A DNA stretch of 64,000 bases. Origin: Gymnorhina tibicen (Eukaryota; Chordata; Aves; Passeriformes; Artamidae). The stretch's first letter is position 1, and each line of letters starts with the position of its first letter. Under the pieces are notes generated by a model, which saw nothing but the letters and a program-made list of their open reading frames with translations, was not told the DNA's origin and searched no databases. The translations under genes were made by a program, and so were the position numbers. Shown here piece after piece: positions 44,601 through 58,718 of the stretch. The stretch covers positions 655,871-719,870 of the forward strand of contig VXAZ01003471.1 of assembly GCA_013399875.1 (NCBI GenBank), written 5' to 3'.

Positions 44601-47600
44601 TTCCCAGGAGATATGAGGAATGAGTTAACACAGAGCCACTCGCCAACCTGGAACACAGGAAATGATGGATCAGTGTCCTAAATCAGCACGCATGATAGCA
44701 ATCACATAAACCATGTATGAGTGGGATGATGAATTATTTATTTACAGTATGCAAAATGTTCAATTTTTTTCTTCGCCCAAACTGAGGGTTAGCAGCAAAA
44801 TGGACAAAAGTTTACACATTGTATCAGTTCTTCTTAAGAACAATATTAAAATCTTAAATACAAAGTGTCATAGGTAGTAAAGACACCATAAAGTGTTTTG
44901 AGCTAAGAAATTGTAAGGAAAAGAAAGGAGTGTAGTTAGTTACTTTTTCTTCCAGGAAATTCTTCCTTTCCATTTATTAATCATATCTAGGCAATTCCCA
45001 TCTTAACACTCAAAGTAGATTATTTGAAATTAAATTTGAAGTTCATTCAAATTCAGTTCTCCCATACCATCGAAAAGTATAAGGGCTGATCTTTAAGTTA
45101 AATGCTTTCCTCCCTGAAGAAGAAGCAGTAGAGTATATATGTGAGAATGCAGTTAAAATACTGGCACTAGCAAAGGATTTCTCAGATTTTTTCCCCCATA
45201 TTTCTAGAGTTTCATTGGAAAATATGCTGTCTGACCTCCTGAGGGAGCAAAGCATCTTCTCCACAAATTATGTTGGAGAGCTTGGAAGGAAAGCAGCCAT
45301 TTGCTTCAGTGTTGTGCTCTGTGGGTTGCTAATTTGAGTTTCTGCAAAATGGAACCAGTTTCAAGTGCCTCAAATGATTCCTATCAAGTGCTGACATTTC
45401 CAGATAAGGAGGACATCAGCTCCTATGTTGTCTTTCTCTGCAGCTTCAGAAGGCTGGTTCTTAGCTCTCTGCTTACCAATATCACTGCATATTTACACTA
45501 GCTTTTGTTCTCAGTGCCAAGTGGCTAGAATTACTGGGAGGATTTCTACACTGTAGGGAAGAACATGTTTTTTTATGAGACAGAAGCAGCTCAGTAGAAG
45601 AATTGAAAAAGTGTAACTTTTATGGGCCTTGAGGTGAGGAATAGCGAGTGTTACAAGGATTATTTAATGGGGTAAAGTCTCCTCAGGGATCTGAAACCCT
45701 CAAGAGGCTGTTGAAAGAGGGAAATTAAATCAAGAATGTCTTGCCAGTTAGGCTATATGACGAGGGAGTTTTGCTAGTGGCTGAGTGGGAGCGAGAGGTA
45801 GGATGGTATTCTTAGCTACGTGAAGCGGGCATGGCTGAGCAGCTGGAGTCCAGTATCCTCATTTGCTGATGGATCCTGATGATTATCATGGCCTTTGAAG
45901 CGACCTCTCTACTGAAGGTCAGACCTGGTCTTTGTCCCACTGATGCTCCAGCCCAGCTGAACCGGGGCACTGATCCTGCCTGGTCCATACACCCCAGCTC
46001 CTGGTCTGTGGAATAAGTGGATGCACAGAATTAATGCCGAACCCACAAGTTTCACGTATTTCATTATGACTTGCTGAACCATCTTGATCTTGCTGAAGGA
46101 GCTTCTGCAAGAGCCGGTGGAGGGAGCTGGCATGAGGCCAGACAGGCCACCGTGGCTTCACATCACTCTTCCCAAGAAACTCTGCTGGGGCTTCTCAGAG
46201 AGAGAAAAACACCAGTGTCCTACAGCATTTTGCCATTGGTAATGAAGTACCACTTGTAATTGAGTTCGTTCACTGCAACAGAAAAAGCAGTCCCTTCTCA
46301 ATTAATGTGAGGAGAAGTGGCACTTCATCAGTTGTGTAATGAGCTTAATAACATCTAATGTTCACATAATACTCTTATTGGTGGTTGACCACGAAATAAA
46401 GCCAGGTTGATAGGGATTAGTGGCTTAACGCCAAGGATAGCTGGGTTTGAAGATGGCCACTTTAATTTTCAGAGTTCATTATTACTGCTAGTATCTGGTG
46501 GTGTTATTTCTATAGCAGCACCAGGAAGCCTTCGTTACTTACCACCACATAAGCACATGACAAAATTGTGACCACTGCCACGGGTAGTTTGTGAGTTTGG
46601 GGGGGAACACACATACCAGCCTGCTGGTACCACTGCTGCAGGACTATGGTACTACTTACGAGTCTTGTAGATTTTAAAATTATTATTATGATTGTTATTG
46701 ATATCGATATTATTATTACTATTATTGTTATTATTATTAACAACATGGACTGTATTTTTCTCAGTTCAACAGATACCCATCAATAAAAGGACTGAAAAAC
46801 AAATGACGCAAGAAGTTACAAAGCAGATTAACAGAATTAATGGTAATGGACACTCAGTCCTGGGAATTGTCTTTTGAGCTTTGAGTTTCAGCTGTCCTCT
46901 GTGTTTCAAAGTTTATTGTGTTCATCACTTTGTTACTTTTTTAAGGTGAAAAAATAAACAAACCCTCCCCAAAGTAGGATCATACTATTACATATGTATA
47001 TGGAGCTCTTGAGGATGAGCACATTTATCTTGTTTTCTGGTTCAGTTTTGAAAATACGTTGTTCACTGTTTGCTGTTGTTCCTACCCTGCTCCCATTAGG
47101 ATTACTGTAAGCTCCAAAGTGGGTGCTGCACATCGACAGATCTGGTGCAGAATGAATTTTCAAAGGTGTGCACAGTGTTTGGACATCTGAGCAAGGGCCT
47201 TGATACACTAGTGTCATTCACTCACAATGTATATTTTTTCTGCTTTGAGCTGCATCAGAAACATTCAAAAGTTCAAAAAGCAGTTTGTTTCTGCGCTGGC
47301 ATTAGTTTCCTCTACTGTTTGACTGGCATTTAAACAAAGGCTGGTTTTGCAGGGTGGCCCTTATTACATCATACAAAACCAACCATCAAGCTGCCACGAC
47401 ATCACTTATTGCAGAGCATTGCTGTACAGCCTTCACTAATGAACAGAAGCAGCCAAATTCCTCCTAACACTGAGGAAGGAAATATTTCTCTACATCTGAT
47501 GTCTTTCACTTCTCCTGCTCTGAGTTATAAATATTCTGGTGCATGAGCTCAGATGAATAATGCTCATACTACAAATAACTTAAGCTAAGGATCTTTGTAT

Positions 47601-50600
47601 TTAAAGGTGAAGAATCATTTTTTTTAGAAGGTGAAGTGTGCTTTTTTCTTTTGTTTTGTTTAGCAGCTTTCAAATGCAAACAAAACCTTCTGTGAAGGAA
47701 TTGAGATTAGGGGGTTGTGGTTTTATTTTTAAACCTAGAAACTCAGGTATGGATTTCTATCCAGTTTATGTTTTAAGATAACATTAAAAAAAAAAATGGT
47801 GGGGGGGACGATGAACCCTGTAACTCTCAACTATGTCAGCAAAACCCTTCTCATTGATCATTGTTTTCCAGCAAACTCATCGGTGCTGGGGTTTCTTTTG
47901 TCTTCTGTGCAACCCCACCATTAAGAAACTTTTCTGATTGCACAGTTCAAATCCAGACAGAGAATCTGAGATTTTATTGTTCCCCTTTTGCTAGGCTGTG
48001 GTTAGCAATGGCTTAAGTAATGTTTCATAACCCATTTGTAGTCTAGTATCTCCTCAAAAAAGACAGACAAGTTTGACCCTTTCTTTCACAAAATAACTCC
48101 TCGGTTCGTCTCTTCTTGGCAGAGCTGTACTGATTTAAACACAAGAATAAGAAATTAAGTAAACATGGGGAAGATTGGGTTTGAGTAACCGAACACTTGC
48201 GATACAATGCAGACACCTCTTTGTTTTGAAAGTGCTGAAGTATAAAGATATATTTTCGTTCTGTTCTCCCATAAAATAACTTTGAGAAGCAATGCTAAGA
48301 AAATTATGAGATGTATCAGCAATAAACATCTCTGGCATATCATGGGATTTAGTCATTAGGGACAGTATGACACACAAATTCAAGACTGATAAGATTATTG
48401 GTGCCGATCTTGCCCACGGCCATGTGCAGGACTGTCTTGTTACTGCAACTATTTAGCAGGAAGCCTTTCCCACCCGCCTTTTATGTTTTTCTCTGCTGAA
48501 ACACTGCAGGCCAAAACCAGTCATTTTGTATTTGGCTGTTACCTGTTACCATTCCTTTCCTTTCCAGCACCTTAACCCCCATGGTGCCTGCTCTACTTTT
48601 TCCTCTGGTGTTCACATTAAAATAGATCGTGTTTAACATTCTGCACTTTTGAATGGGGACTATGGCCACTGAAAAGCAAAAACTATAACAACTTTAAGTA
48701 GGCCACAACACAATCTATAGATTTAACAAGATGTATGTAACTAGTTTTGCAGTTCCTCATTCAAATGCCTTCAAAGGTGCCTTTTTCCTAGGCACCAGCT
48801 TTGCCCAGTCACCAGCTCCAAAACCCAATAAGTAGCTCCCGTTAGAGTGCTGCACATCAGTGCTTCAGCAAAGCAAGAGGAGCGGTGCCTTTAAAAGAGA
48901 GGGCTACTGCAGGAGTAGGCACTTCAGTACAAAGCAGGAATAAAAACATCAAACAAGTTCTATCAGGAGAAGGCTGGATGATGTTAATTATGAGCCTACA
49001 CAAACACTTAAGACTATGCATGACTGTTAATACACAATGGACTGTCCACATCTTCAGCGGAAGGCTTGGACACAGATCAAGCATAGAAACTCAGTGGTGT
49101 TTTTGGCTTGCGCAATCAGTCATTTCTTCATTTTGAGTCAATATAAACTGCCTCCAGCCTTTCTTAGGTTTGTCACCCCCTAAATAACTTTCCTCACTCT
49201 TCCAGCATTCCTTTATAATAGTATGGGGATGGCCATTGTAATGGCTTTGGAAGAAATCCCAACAAGTCCAAAGATGCCCCCATTTGAAGTGCTGTGGGCA
49301 AACAATACACTACTGCTTCATCCGACTGGTGGCAGCCTTATTTGTCACCTGTAGGACCTGCTCCAGAGCTGCAGCCCAGCTTGCTGCCTATGCTGTATCC
49401 CCACTAAAATACAGGGTATGTGGTCTGAGAGAGAACGGTAGGCATGTAGTTTAGGTCCAAATTTTGCTCCACAGCCCTTCTGTTAAATATTCTAGAGAAT
49501 ACATTTGCAACAGTAAATCTCTCTCCGGTTATATTCAACCTGCACATCATGTACTTGGCAATTTAAGAAGTACCATTTTCCAGTTCATTTAGGTGAGCAT
49601 GAAGAATGAGTTGCACCAAGCTACAGATAACATTGGTTCATGAATAGGCATGAAATTTTCACACTTTTGGATTAAAGCCAAAGTTGCCTTTCTGTTTGAA
49701 TGTATCAGCACTTTGTTCCTGTTACCACCTAAACCACCAGGCTCCAATTTTGACAGTTTAATCACAAAGAACTCCCCAGTCCCGCCGGCTGGGATGTGTT
49801 TTGTGCTTTTCACCATCACGTACCATAACTGTGTCTTTATTAACAAATGCCTTCAGCTCCTCACTCGTTTTGTTAAGATCTGGCTCCCACAAATACTTGG
49901 CATCTTCACAGCCTAGCTTGGCAATTGATGATTCAAACAGCCACATCAGACATGAACTTCCTTACATACTCTTCTGTTCTCAGAGGCTTTGTATCACTTC
50001 CCTGAGTGCCAGATCTCCAACCTCCAACCATCCCACTTCCTCCCTGCCTCCATGCCACCCAGCTTCTAACCCACTTGTTTTGGTTGAACAAGCCCCTATC
50101 ATCCTTTAATTTATATCTAGCAGTTATAGCCAAACCTGCTCAGAGCCTCTACTCATCTCCTGTTGTCCCCCAGTTCTATCAGTTAGGATATTCATGCAAC
50201 AGTGGTATAGCCCTTCCCTGAAAAAAACTACTAGATTGGGTCAAATGGAAATACAAATACTCTCTCCAAAACCAGTTCTGCTGGGAGACATCACAGCCAA
50301 ACTGCATCTCCCAAACTCCGATACTCCAAACACTCAAAAAAGTTTAGCTGCATGCCTTTCTCCCAAAATGTCCTCTATGTGTTTGTTCTTCTATATTTAA
50401 CTTTTACTCCATATTAGATGAAAATGTTTGTGCAATTAAAAAAAAACCTCCATCAACTAGATGGCAAATCCACTCTTGGGTTTCCCCACTACTGCAGTGG
50501 TTCACAATATTAACCTTACTTAACTCCCAAATTCTATACAGCATAAGTCACGAGAAGTTTCCCTGTGCTTGTGAAAACATCCTTTAATTCTTTCCCATTT

Positions 50601-51310
50601 TTTCCCCTGCTTTTTCTCAAGGGAATACAGTGCCCTGGACCAGATGGATATTTTGCTGCAAGTGTTCCCTGCTCAAAAGGAATTCCCCAAGCTGGCAGCA
50701 CTGCCATCCTTTGCCCAGTGCCACACATGTATGGAGGTTGCCTCCCCTGCATGCAACCTCTTGTTACCTACGGTACAATCAAATCTTACCTCAAAAAAGC
50801 AGACACAATGTCTGCAGTGAAGTACCTTTTGGCTATGCAAAAATCCATGTTCAAAAGATCTCTTCTATATACCATGCACTTGAAAAAACTTCATAAACAT
50901 CAAAATCTAAACCCATACTTTTTACATCCATATATATGTGTTTATATGCATATATTTAGATAATCATATATCATTCAACTTTTTTCCACCCCAAAATAAC
51001 AGTTTATGAAGCAGAATAAATAGCATCAATTTGGGAAAGCATGATCCAACAGCAAGTCCTCTCACAAATGTTTTTTATTCTTAGAGCAGGGAAATAATTT
51101 CAGTCTGGAGACAGTAAAATCCATTTGTAGTTTAAAGTATTTTATTAGGTTTCTTTTCACATTCAATAACTTTGAATGTGACGAAATGACAACATTTCCT
51201 GGGAAGTTTTACACAGCTAGCAGTACTTCAGCTTACTGTCTCATGGACTGAAACAGTGACTGTCACCAGCATCTCTGCCTTTGTATATCAGAAGTGAGCT
51301 TAATATAGTA
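41603..51310. other. intergenic, no gene recognised
   Basis: Nearly 10 kb of unique sequence interrupted only by the ATT microsatellite at 46676-46739. The stretches 46260-46460 and 47100-47450 look evenly complex and could hold conserved elements, but no site pattern is decisive. A short mixed A/G run lies at about 47786-47808. No open frame exceeds chance length. Confidence 0.5.
46676..46739. repeat. ATT-type microsatellite
   Basis: About 64 bases of ATT repeats with ATG, GTT and GATATCGAT interruptions. Low complexity. The open frame of Ile/Leu runs across it is repeat translation. Confidence 0.92.
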
Positions 51311-51606
51311 ATAGAATCATTTAAGTTAAAAAAGACCTCTAAGATTATCAAGTCCATCTGTTAATCCAGCACTGCCAAATCCACCACTAAACCATGTCCC
51401 TAAGCACCACATCTACACATCTTGGCAACTCTACCACTTCCTTGGGCAGCCTGTTCCAATGCCTGACAGCCCTTTCGGTGAAGAATTTTTCCTAATAGCC
51501 AATCTAAACCTCCCCTGGCACAACCTGAGGCCATTTCCTTTTGTCCTATCACTTGGTACTTGGGAGAGTAGAGTGACCCCCACCTCACTGCAGCCTCCCT
51601 TCAGGC
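51311..51606 (-). mobile_element. CR1 LINE 3' fragment
   Basis: Minus-oriented CR1 starting at ATAGAATCATTTAAG and running through AGCACTGCCAAATCC, GGGCAGCCTGTTCCAATGCC, GAAGAATTTTTCCTAATA and CCATTTCCTTTTGTCCTATC. At about 295 bases it is one of the two longest CR1 pieces here, covering the 3' UTR and the end of the ORF region. Substitutions throughout; no open CR1 frame of note. Confidence 0.95.
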
Positions 51607-54010
51607 AGAGAGCAAATGTGGTTACACAAAACTCAGCATTTTAACATTATCCTTAAAACAAGATGCCAATTTAACATAATTTAAACACAAGGATTTCAAA
51701 GCACTGAGACAAAGATCGACGTGGGCCTGCAATACAAGCTTTCCCTGCTTTCACCAGCCTTCATGCTGCTTACCATACATGGCAAGTGGTCCACAGAATG
51801 CTGAAGAAAGCATCTCAGCACTTAACGCTGTGAACATATGCTCAGAGCTATGCTGCTCATGCCCTTTCTTCATCTATATCCAACCACTAAAAATTGCCTT
51901 CACATCTTCCCATTTTGTTTGCTTGATCCCAATTATGATTATATTTAACACCAAAATTTAAACAATATGGTTCAGACAAGTGAACCCATCCAGAACTGGA
52001 TGTTTAACATTAAGCCAAGAACATACAACTTGAGTAATGAAGCATTTTAAAGACAGAATTCAATTTTCATTGTATTTTTATTCTTGCTTCTTAATCAAAC
52101 CCACATGGAATGCATTGTGTTTAATGGAACTACAAGATTAATATTTCAACAAACCAGCCAGTACATAAGCCCACAACGGAGCGTAAGTTGAAGAGGTTAT
52201 TTTAAAATATTTTTGAAAAAGCCTTTTATGAGAGAAGCACCCTCCTGCAGGCTTGGGCCTGCTTTCTCCTCTCTTTCAGGAGTGATGTCTCCTTGAACAC
52301 TGAGCTTTGTCTCCATGCACTATTCCTTGCTTTTCATTTCTGGTTTGGATTTGACTGGCTGAGAACACATGAGGTTGGAAATCAAAGCTGTTGTCATCCA
52401 TTCATTTCCTTACGATGATGTTGTCTGAAACTTTCACCATGGAGAACGTGGGAGCCTTCCCTCCTTGTTTGGGAGTCCACTGGTGTTGACTTTTTACTGC
52501 ACAGTGGTTAAGCACAGTTCCTCTTTCTTGTCAGCGTTCTATAGCATCTCCTCTTTCTCTCTAAAGAGCTAGTTAATTACAGTTTGTTTGCCAACAATTG
52601 TTTGAGAACTGCAGGTCCTCATTGGGTTAGCTAACATATTTCAACTAATGGTTTTATATGATATATGCCACAAGAATCCAGAATTTGAAGTCCACATTTA
52701 TTTTCAAATTAATGCACAACTTAAATTTAAGTCCCATACTACATAGTTATAGTACTTCATGAACATTATGTGTCAGGTACTTATTTTAATATCTCAAAAG
52801 GCACCAGCTCCTCTCACACAGTGTAAGTGTACATAAGGCTCCCAAATTAGTTTGGTCAATGTAGAGTCCAGCAGTTTAACATCTAGAAAAGTACTTACCA
52901 AGCTGTGATCACATGGACATCAAACTTCACAGCAGAGCCTAAATCTTGCTCCTTTGGCAATTACCACAGCCTCTTCCACCCACCACCCTCTGCCTTGTCC
53001 TCTCCCCCTTTTTGCTTCTCTTCCCAGATGTATTTACATCTCCTTCCTCCTCCTGATCCCTCAAGCCATACCTACAGGAGAGTGCATTATGTTACACAGC
53101 AGCAGCAAAGCAAATACTCCCCAGCATACTTGCTCTTCAAGGCAAGGACTACAAGAGTTTCACAGCTAGTGTGAAATGCATGTATTCTCCAAGCCTTGCT
53201 CTACACTATCAGCTTCTTGCCCTGATGGCTGTGTGGGGGATACAGTGATGCAACTCCCTGAAGACTAAACATGAGCAACCTTGAAAAGGAGTCAGGGCAG
53301 CCAAGCAGATATTCTTTACTATTTGAAGCCCTCATATCTACCCGACATCTTCCACTGCAGCAAGCCCTCACCTCATCTACACTTCTGCCCTGGCAAAGTC
53401 CTCCCCTCTGTAGGAAGTGTGGTTTGCTACACTTTCCCTCACCTCAGCACAGCTCCTTTTCCTTGGTGAAGGGGCAAGGATCAAGTCTCACTGGCCATTG
53501 AGTTAAATTGGTGCCATTTGGCTAAGAGCTGCAATCATACTAGGAATATTTTGTCAGTCTATTAACATCACTGCATTGGGAAGGCCTTATGCAAAAGAAA
53601 TTTCTGAGCTTCAGTTACTTCCTTGGGACCAGCCATAACTTAAAAGCAAAACTCACACTTTTAGGAGATTAAGAGTCTCTAGGAAAATGAGAATTCCTCT
53701 GCATTAAATATATTTAATACTGTACTTTACTACTTACGGAGGTTAAAGCAAGAACATGCTTCTGAGGGGATTCATTTTTTTTAAACACTCAAGCCTCAAC
53801 TCAAGTTAAGTAACACACTTAGTCAAAGGTGATCACTACGTGCATTACATTACATTTATTCAGGTTGATTGATCTTCTGTAACCCTTCTCCCCCTCTGCC
53901 TTATTAATGAAAGGATAATTCATGTGACAATAAGTAGCAAGAAGAAACTGAACAGGGAGAAGACAGAAGGAAAGCTAAAACAGTTTTCTGCATATAAAGT
54001 GAGGAAAAGA
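51607..54010. other. intergenic, nothing recognised
   Basis: Unique AT-rich DNA between two minus-oriented CR1 fragments. No coding, RNA or regulatory structure stands out. Confidence 0.55.
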
Positions 54011-54240
54011 ATTACAGAACCACAGAACAGTTCATGTTGGAAAGGAACTCCAGAGGTCATCCGGTCCAACCCTGCGCTCAAGAAGGGCCACCAAGAGCAG
54101 GCTGCCCAGAACTGTATCCAGACAGCTTTTGCATAGCATCAAGTATGGAGACTTCACAACCTCCCTGGTCAAGCTGTAAAAGTGCTTGGTCACCATCACA
54201 CTGAAAAGGTGCTTCCTGATGTCCAGACAGGCCTCCTGTG
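54011..54240 (-). mobile_element. CR1 LINE 3' fragment, diverged
   Basis: Minus-oriented: CAGAACCACAGAACAG, then CATGTTGGAAAGGAACTCC, GGTCATCCGGTCCAACCC and GAGCAGGCTGCCCAGAACTG. It belongs to the CR1 subgroup in which the AGGTCAT segment precedes CCAACCC. The right end fades near the GTGCTTCCTGATGTCCAGAC motif at about 54205-54230. Confidence 0.93.
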
Positions 54241-57200
54241 TTTCAGTTTGTGAAAGAATACGTTAAAGGATGACAGCTGATTGCTGTATCTATGTACATT
54301 TCCACAAACTAAGACCATCCTTTCTCTGCCTCTTCCAAGGAAGCAGCACCTGAAGAAACTGTTACAGACAGTCACACTTTTGGGATGTCCTACTGGGAGC
54401 TGGGATTCAGTACAGCAAAAGTGATAGCACTCACTGCAATTGAACTTACTTGCTTATGAATTTAGACAGCTCCAAGTCACCCAGCTGCCAAAATGCAGAG
54501 TATTAAAAGCTTCTGTTTGCCTAAGTGGCACTTCTTGCACAACTTAAATATGCTACTACCATTAAGTTGGGTGTCCCATACTGTTAATGATGTTTCCAAA
54601 ACTAGTGCTGCTGGATTTTACTGTCCAAGGGGGTCAATATTCAGCACTGAGACTTAATTTTTAATACAAAGAGAAATTCATCCTTTGACTACAGCTGAAG
54701 AACACTCATATGAGCTCTGCAACAGATCAAGTACTGGTGCAAGAATGTCGTTTCCAAAACTTGAAAGGCGACAGCCATTAGACAGGGTAAAAACTGTCAC
54801 TGCACAAATAGGCAGTATTGCTTCACTGCCCAACTGGACTCCAAATAAAGTGGCAATCATTCACCAATAGTCCAATGCTGTTTTTTGACAAGGCCCAGGA
54901 TTCTGCATGCTCATTTCAGAAAGTTACTATATACATATATATAATTCAGCAAGTAATTACTTTGTGCTGGCTGTAATTCTTGAAGCCAAGTTTCAGCTCC
55001 CTCATTCTGCAGCTAATTCGGATGAGGTTTCAGCACATCACCTCTAATATTTTAAATACAGGCTCAACCACTCCCATTCTGCAGCTGACACATGCACATG
55101 GCCTTGTGTTGGTAACTTAGGTATCCTGCAAAACATTTCTACCCCGCTGTCCCAAGATTTTCGGAAAAGACCATTGCTACCACCAGAAGCAAAACAAGCA
55201 AGACTCCAGAAGCTGCTGCTCCAGGTGGGCTTTCAGGGCATTTCACTTTATGTGGATCTGGAGAAGCTCCCTGAATACAGCTGCCCAGGCAGCAGATAAA
55301 TATAAACATACCAGGGTTTTGGTAGTCAGCTCATGACTTCCAATACTTTATTTGTATTTCATTGAACTTTATGGTCTATTTATAAATTGTTTATCATACA
55401 GTTCCTAGAAGTCAGTAAATCTACTCCTGTTTCTAATAAAACAGAACAACTTAGTTCCATGAAAATACACATGAAAGGCTTGTCTTCTCATCTCTTCTAA
55501 CAGCATTTTTTGGTACAAGATAGATTTGTGCTTAAAACTTCAGCTCAAAATCCAGTCTCTGGAAGCTACTCGAGTAAGCACATTCCTCAACCCTATCGGG
55601 TCCTGTGGCATCCTGAGACTAACCAGCTACAGGCTGTGCAGACTGCCTTTACTCTGTATTCCCTATGCTCTTAATTATTCTCCCATCACAAAAAAAACCC
55701 CAACACCTGAGCTTGCACACTGGCTCACCATCACTCCCAGCAGTGCAAGACCTACCTATATTTTGGCATTTAAGGAGATCCCAACCTGGAAAAGAAGGCA
55801 TGAGATAGCACCTTTTATATTCTAAAATGCCTCTTTTAAAATTCTGAATTCAAACTTCAGCACCTCTATACGGATTTCAAGCACGTACATACAGCTGAAT
55901 CAATGCATGCAGGGAGTCTGGGCCATGCTCAGATCCATTCAGCTTCAACCTTCAGAGTACTTGACAGCAAACTCCTTTCCTGTTCTCCACTTTGCAGAAC
56001 AATAAATAGGTTGGTATCATTTCCTTTGCCTCTGCCCCTTCAACTAACAGACTTGTACTATTTTGGAAATTTGTGTAATTTACTCAGCATGCTCATTTGC
56101 CACTCTTCCAATGAGGGAAGGACAGTAATTGGAATAGACACTCTGAAGTGTCAAAAAGCACTAAAAAATAAAGCAGCAGTTTAGAGTACATCTCCAGTGA
56201 TGCAATGGAAGAGAAGCAGACAACGCCAAGCAGTCATTGGAAAATAACGTGTATGAATGCATTTAAACAGCTTGGCATTCAGACTTTATATGAAATAGCA
56301 TCACCAGTTCTTTTTCTGTCTCCATTTCCTGCATCATCTTCATCAAACACTACTGTTAATAGGTTAGCCAAAGCTTCATCTCCCATTCCTTCATTTCCCA
56401 TTCAAGGCCCCAAGCACTGCTACACACCTCAGACTTGCTTCTAAAGTCTTACACTGCAAAGAAGTGAGAAAGTTCAAATGCCAGGGTACTGTCAGATCAC
56501 ATACATTTCAGAGCAAGAATAAAGCTCAAAATCGGAAGCGCTAAGCTCTCTTCTAGTCCTATCCGAAGGCCACATGATTTCCTGTATCAAAGCAGAAGTG
56601 TCACCAAAAGGTCACTATTCAAGTATTACTTGTAGGACAGGAGGCTCAACATGCTGCAGACATGTGGCAAGGACAAGTGAGGGCTACCAAGAGGCCAAGC
56701 AATACTCACTCACCTTGCCTTCAGAACTGGTCAGCTTGACCACCAGGGAAGTAAAGCACACAAAAAATTGGCTCCAGCTGAAATGTTTTAAAGAGAAGGC
56801 AGACAACTCTTCATTCCCACTGCAGATGGACTCGGGTTTGCTATCTGCCATCATACCGAGTCCACTGCAAGAGGCTTCAGGACCCTTGCCCCCCTGTTCT
56901 GGGCTGAATTTATGCTGCAATAAGCTAAGAGCCAAACATGTTACACTTACCTCAAAAGAGTAAGCCTATGCTCCAGTCTGTGGGTTTCCAGAACTGCAAG
57001 AATCTATATGGAGTTTTAGCCACCAAATCTGAGTATCTAAGAAGCCTTTGTAACATCTACTGCACCCCACCCCACCCCACCCCCTCCCCAACACTCCAAA
57101 AGGCTATTTAGTACAAAAATTGGAAACTGCAATTTGCATTACATATCCTGCTAGGCAGGAACCACCCCTAAATTAAATACAGTGGGACTTTAGCCCTGAC

Positions 57201-58548
57201 AGTACAAGGTGTTTCCCTATAACTGCACTGATTAAACAGTTTGCAGACACCAGACCTCCAAGTCCTTTTTAGCAGACGTCACACTGCACAACATAAAGCA
57301 GCAGGCAATTGGCCAAAAATGGTTAGCAAAAAGGATTCCTTAAACCTCCAGCATCCAAATATAGCCCTAGCTGGTCACGTGGGCTGCCATACAGTAAGTG
57401 CTCCTCACTTTACCTACCCTTTGATTAAACAGTTTGAGCTAAAAAGCATGTACTTAGAATAGCATTTCAGTTTCCAGCCCAATTCCATGAACCGTATAAT
57501 CTTGCTGTACCTTCCACATTCAGACAGGCAGAAAGGAAAAGTTGATTCAGGTTTCTAGTGAGCCCAAGGGGGATCATTAGCTACAAGAAGCTAACAGAAT
57601 ATGAGACCTCTAACATGTATGCGCATACACACATATTTATGTGTGTATATACATATAAAAATATAAAAATAAAAGCAACGTGTCTGCCATGCAACACAGC
57701 GGCTGTAAAATACTTCATTATTAACCTACTCTGCACATACTTATTTTTAGTTCTAAATAAATTGTCATACCTTACTCCATCTGACCTCTAGCAGTATGTT
57801 TTTTCATATTACTCTCACTATGATGAAAACTGATCAGCTGATCACATCCACCTCACAAGAACTCCACAGCTTAGTTTACACATCAAGAAACTCTGCAAAA
57901 TTTCTGAAGAAAGGCAGGCCAGCTACTGTACCATTGCCAGATGTCAACTTGAACTGAAAAAAGCTGAGCTTGGCCCTTCCCTTCTCAGCCCTTAAAGCCA
58001 CTGTCCAAGTTAAGTATTGTGCAGGTGTCAAATAAGTTTACATTATAAAACCTCGCAACTGCACTAATAAATACAAGTGTCACTTATCCTTCCAAAGCCT
58101 TCCCCCCACCATCAGTGAGAATGAAGCCTTGCAGTACTCACTCACAACAAACCTTGTGATCTTTGAATATGCAGAGGCTTGAAGTTGTAGCTATTACTCA
58201 ACTGAAGTTGGAAGTCTGAGGTTCCTAAAGAGGAAAACAGCCCAGTATGAGAGGCAAGGCCTAAACCCTGAATTAGCACACTGCATTGTGTTACAGCAGG
58301 GCTCTGTGGCATAGATTTTTGCTAGAAGCATGGAGCCTTTTATCAAACTCAAGCCCCCAGTTAAGCTATCATATTCTGTTACACACTTAAAAGAAAGCAC
58401 AATTAGGCACAGCATCGAGCACGTTCACATACCCACCACCGGCTCAGCTGCACCGAGCACCACTTAGTTTCACATTTATGCCGGCAGCCAGGCCGGCCTG
58501 ACTGCACTGAAATAACCCTCAGTACCCAGATGTTGCGCTATTTTTACC
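54241..58548. other. intergenic, possibly transcribed as the 3' part of pri-mir-148a
   Basis: Unique AT-rich DNA with the ACCCC repeat (57063-57090) and a short TA-rich tract near 57610-57665. Lying downstream of mir-148a on the minus strand, it could be transcribed as a long primary transcript, but no exon structure is clear. Open frames (for example plus 56574-56963, 129 codons) have no domain. Confidence 0.45.
57063..57090 (+). repeat. C-rich pentamer microsatellite (ACCCC)n
   Basis: About five copies of a CACCC/ACCCC unit followed by CCCTCCCC. Short, GC-rich simple repeat in intergenic DNA; its complement is G-rich. Confidence 0.85.
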
Positions 58549-58567
58549 CTGGAAAAGAAAAAAAGGA
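58549..58567 (-). other. possible 3' splice site downstream of mir-148a (minus strand)
   Basis: On the minus strand a pyrimidine run (58552-58567) is followed by CAG, with the AG at 58549-58550, and then GGTAAAA. This is a good acceptor by eye. If used, mir-148a would be intronic, with the next exon starting at 58548 and running left. It competes with the AATAAA at 58611-58616 as an explanation of the 3' side. Confidence 0.25.
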
Positions 58568-58610
58568 CACCCAACAAAACTTCAGAGCGGGAGGCCACGA
58601 CAGCACAGAC

Positions 58611-58616
58611 TTTATT
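58611..58616 (-). terminator. possible polyadenylation signal AATAAA downstream of mir-148a
   Basis: Minus-strand AATAAA, 97 bases beyond the hairpin in the direction of transcription. A GU/U-rich stretch follows 35-60 bases further on (about 58552-58580), in the place of a downstream element. This arrangement could end a short pri-miRNA. It could also be chance, since the hexamer is common. Confidence 0.3.
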
Positions 58617-58718
58617 CCGAGGCTGCAGCGCAGGTTTCGGCGCTCGGCAGCGCCCGGGCTCGCCAACCCCGCAGTGACGTGTCCACCTGAGGCTCCGGGG
58701 CCGCCGCCGCCGCCGGAG

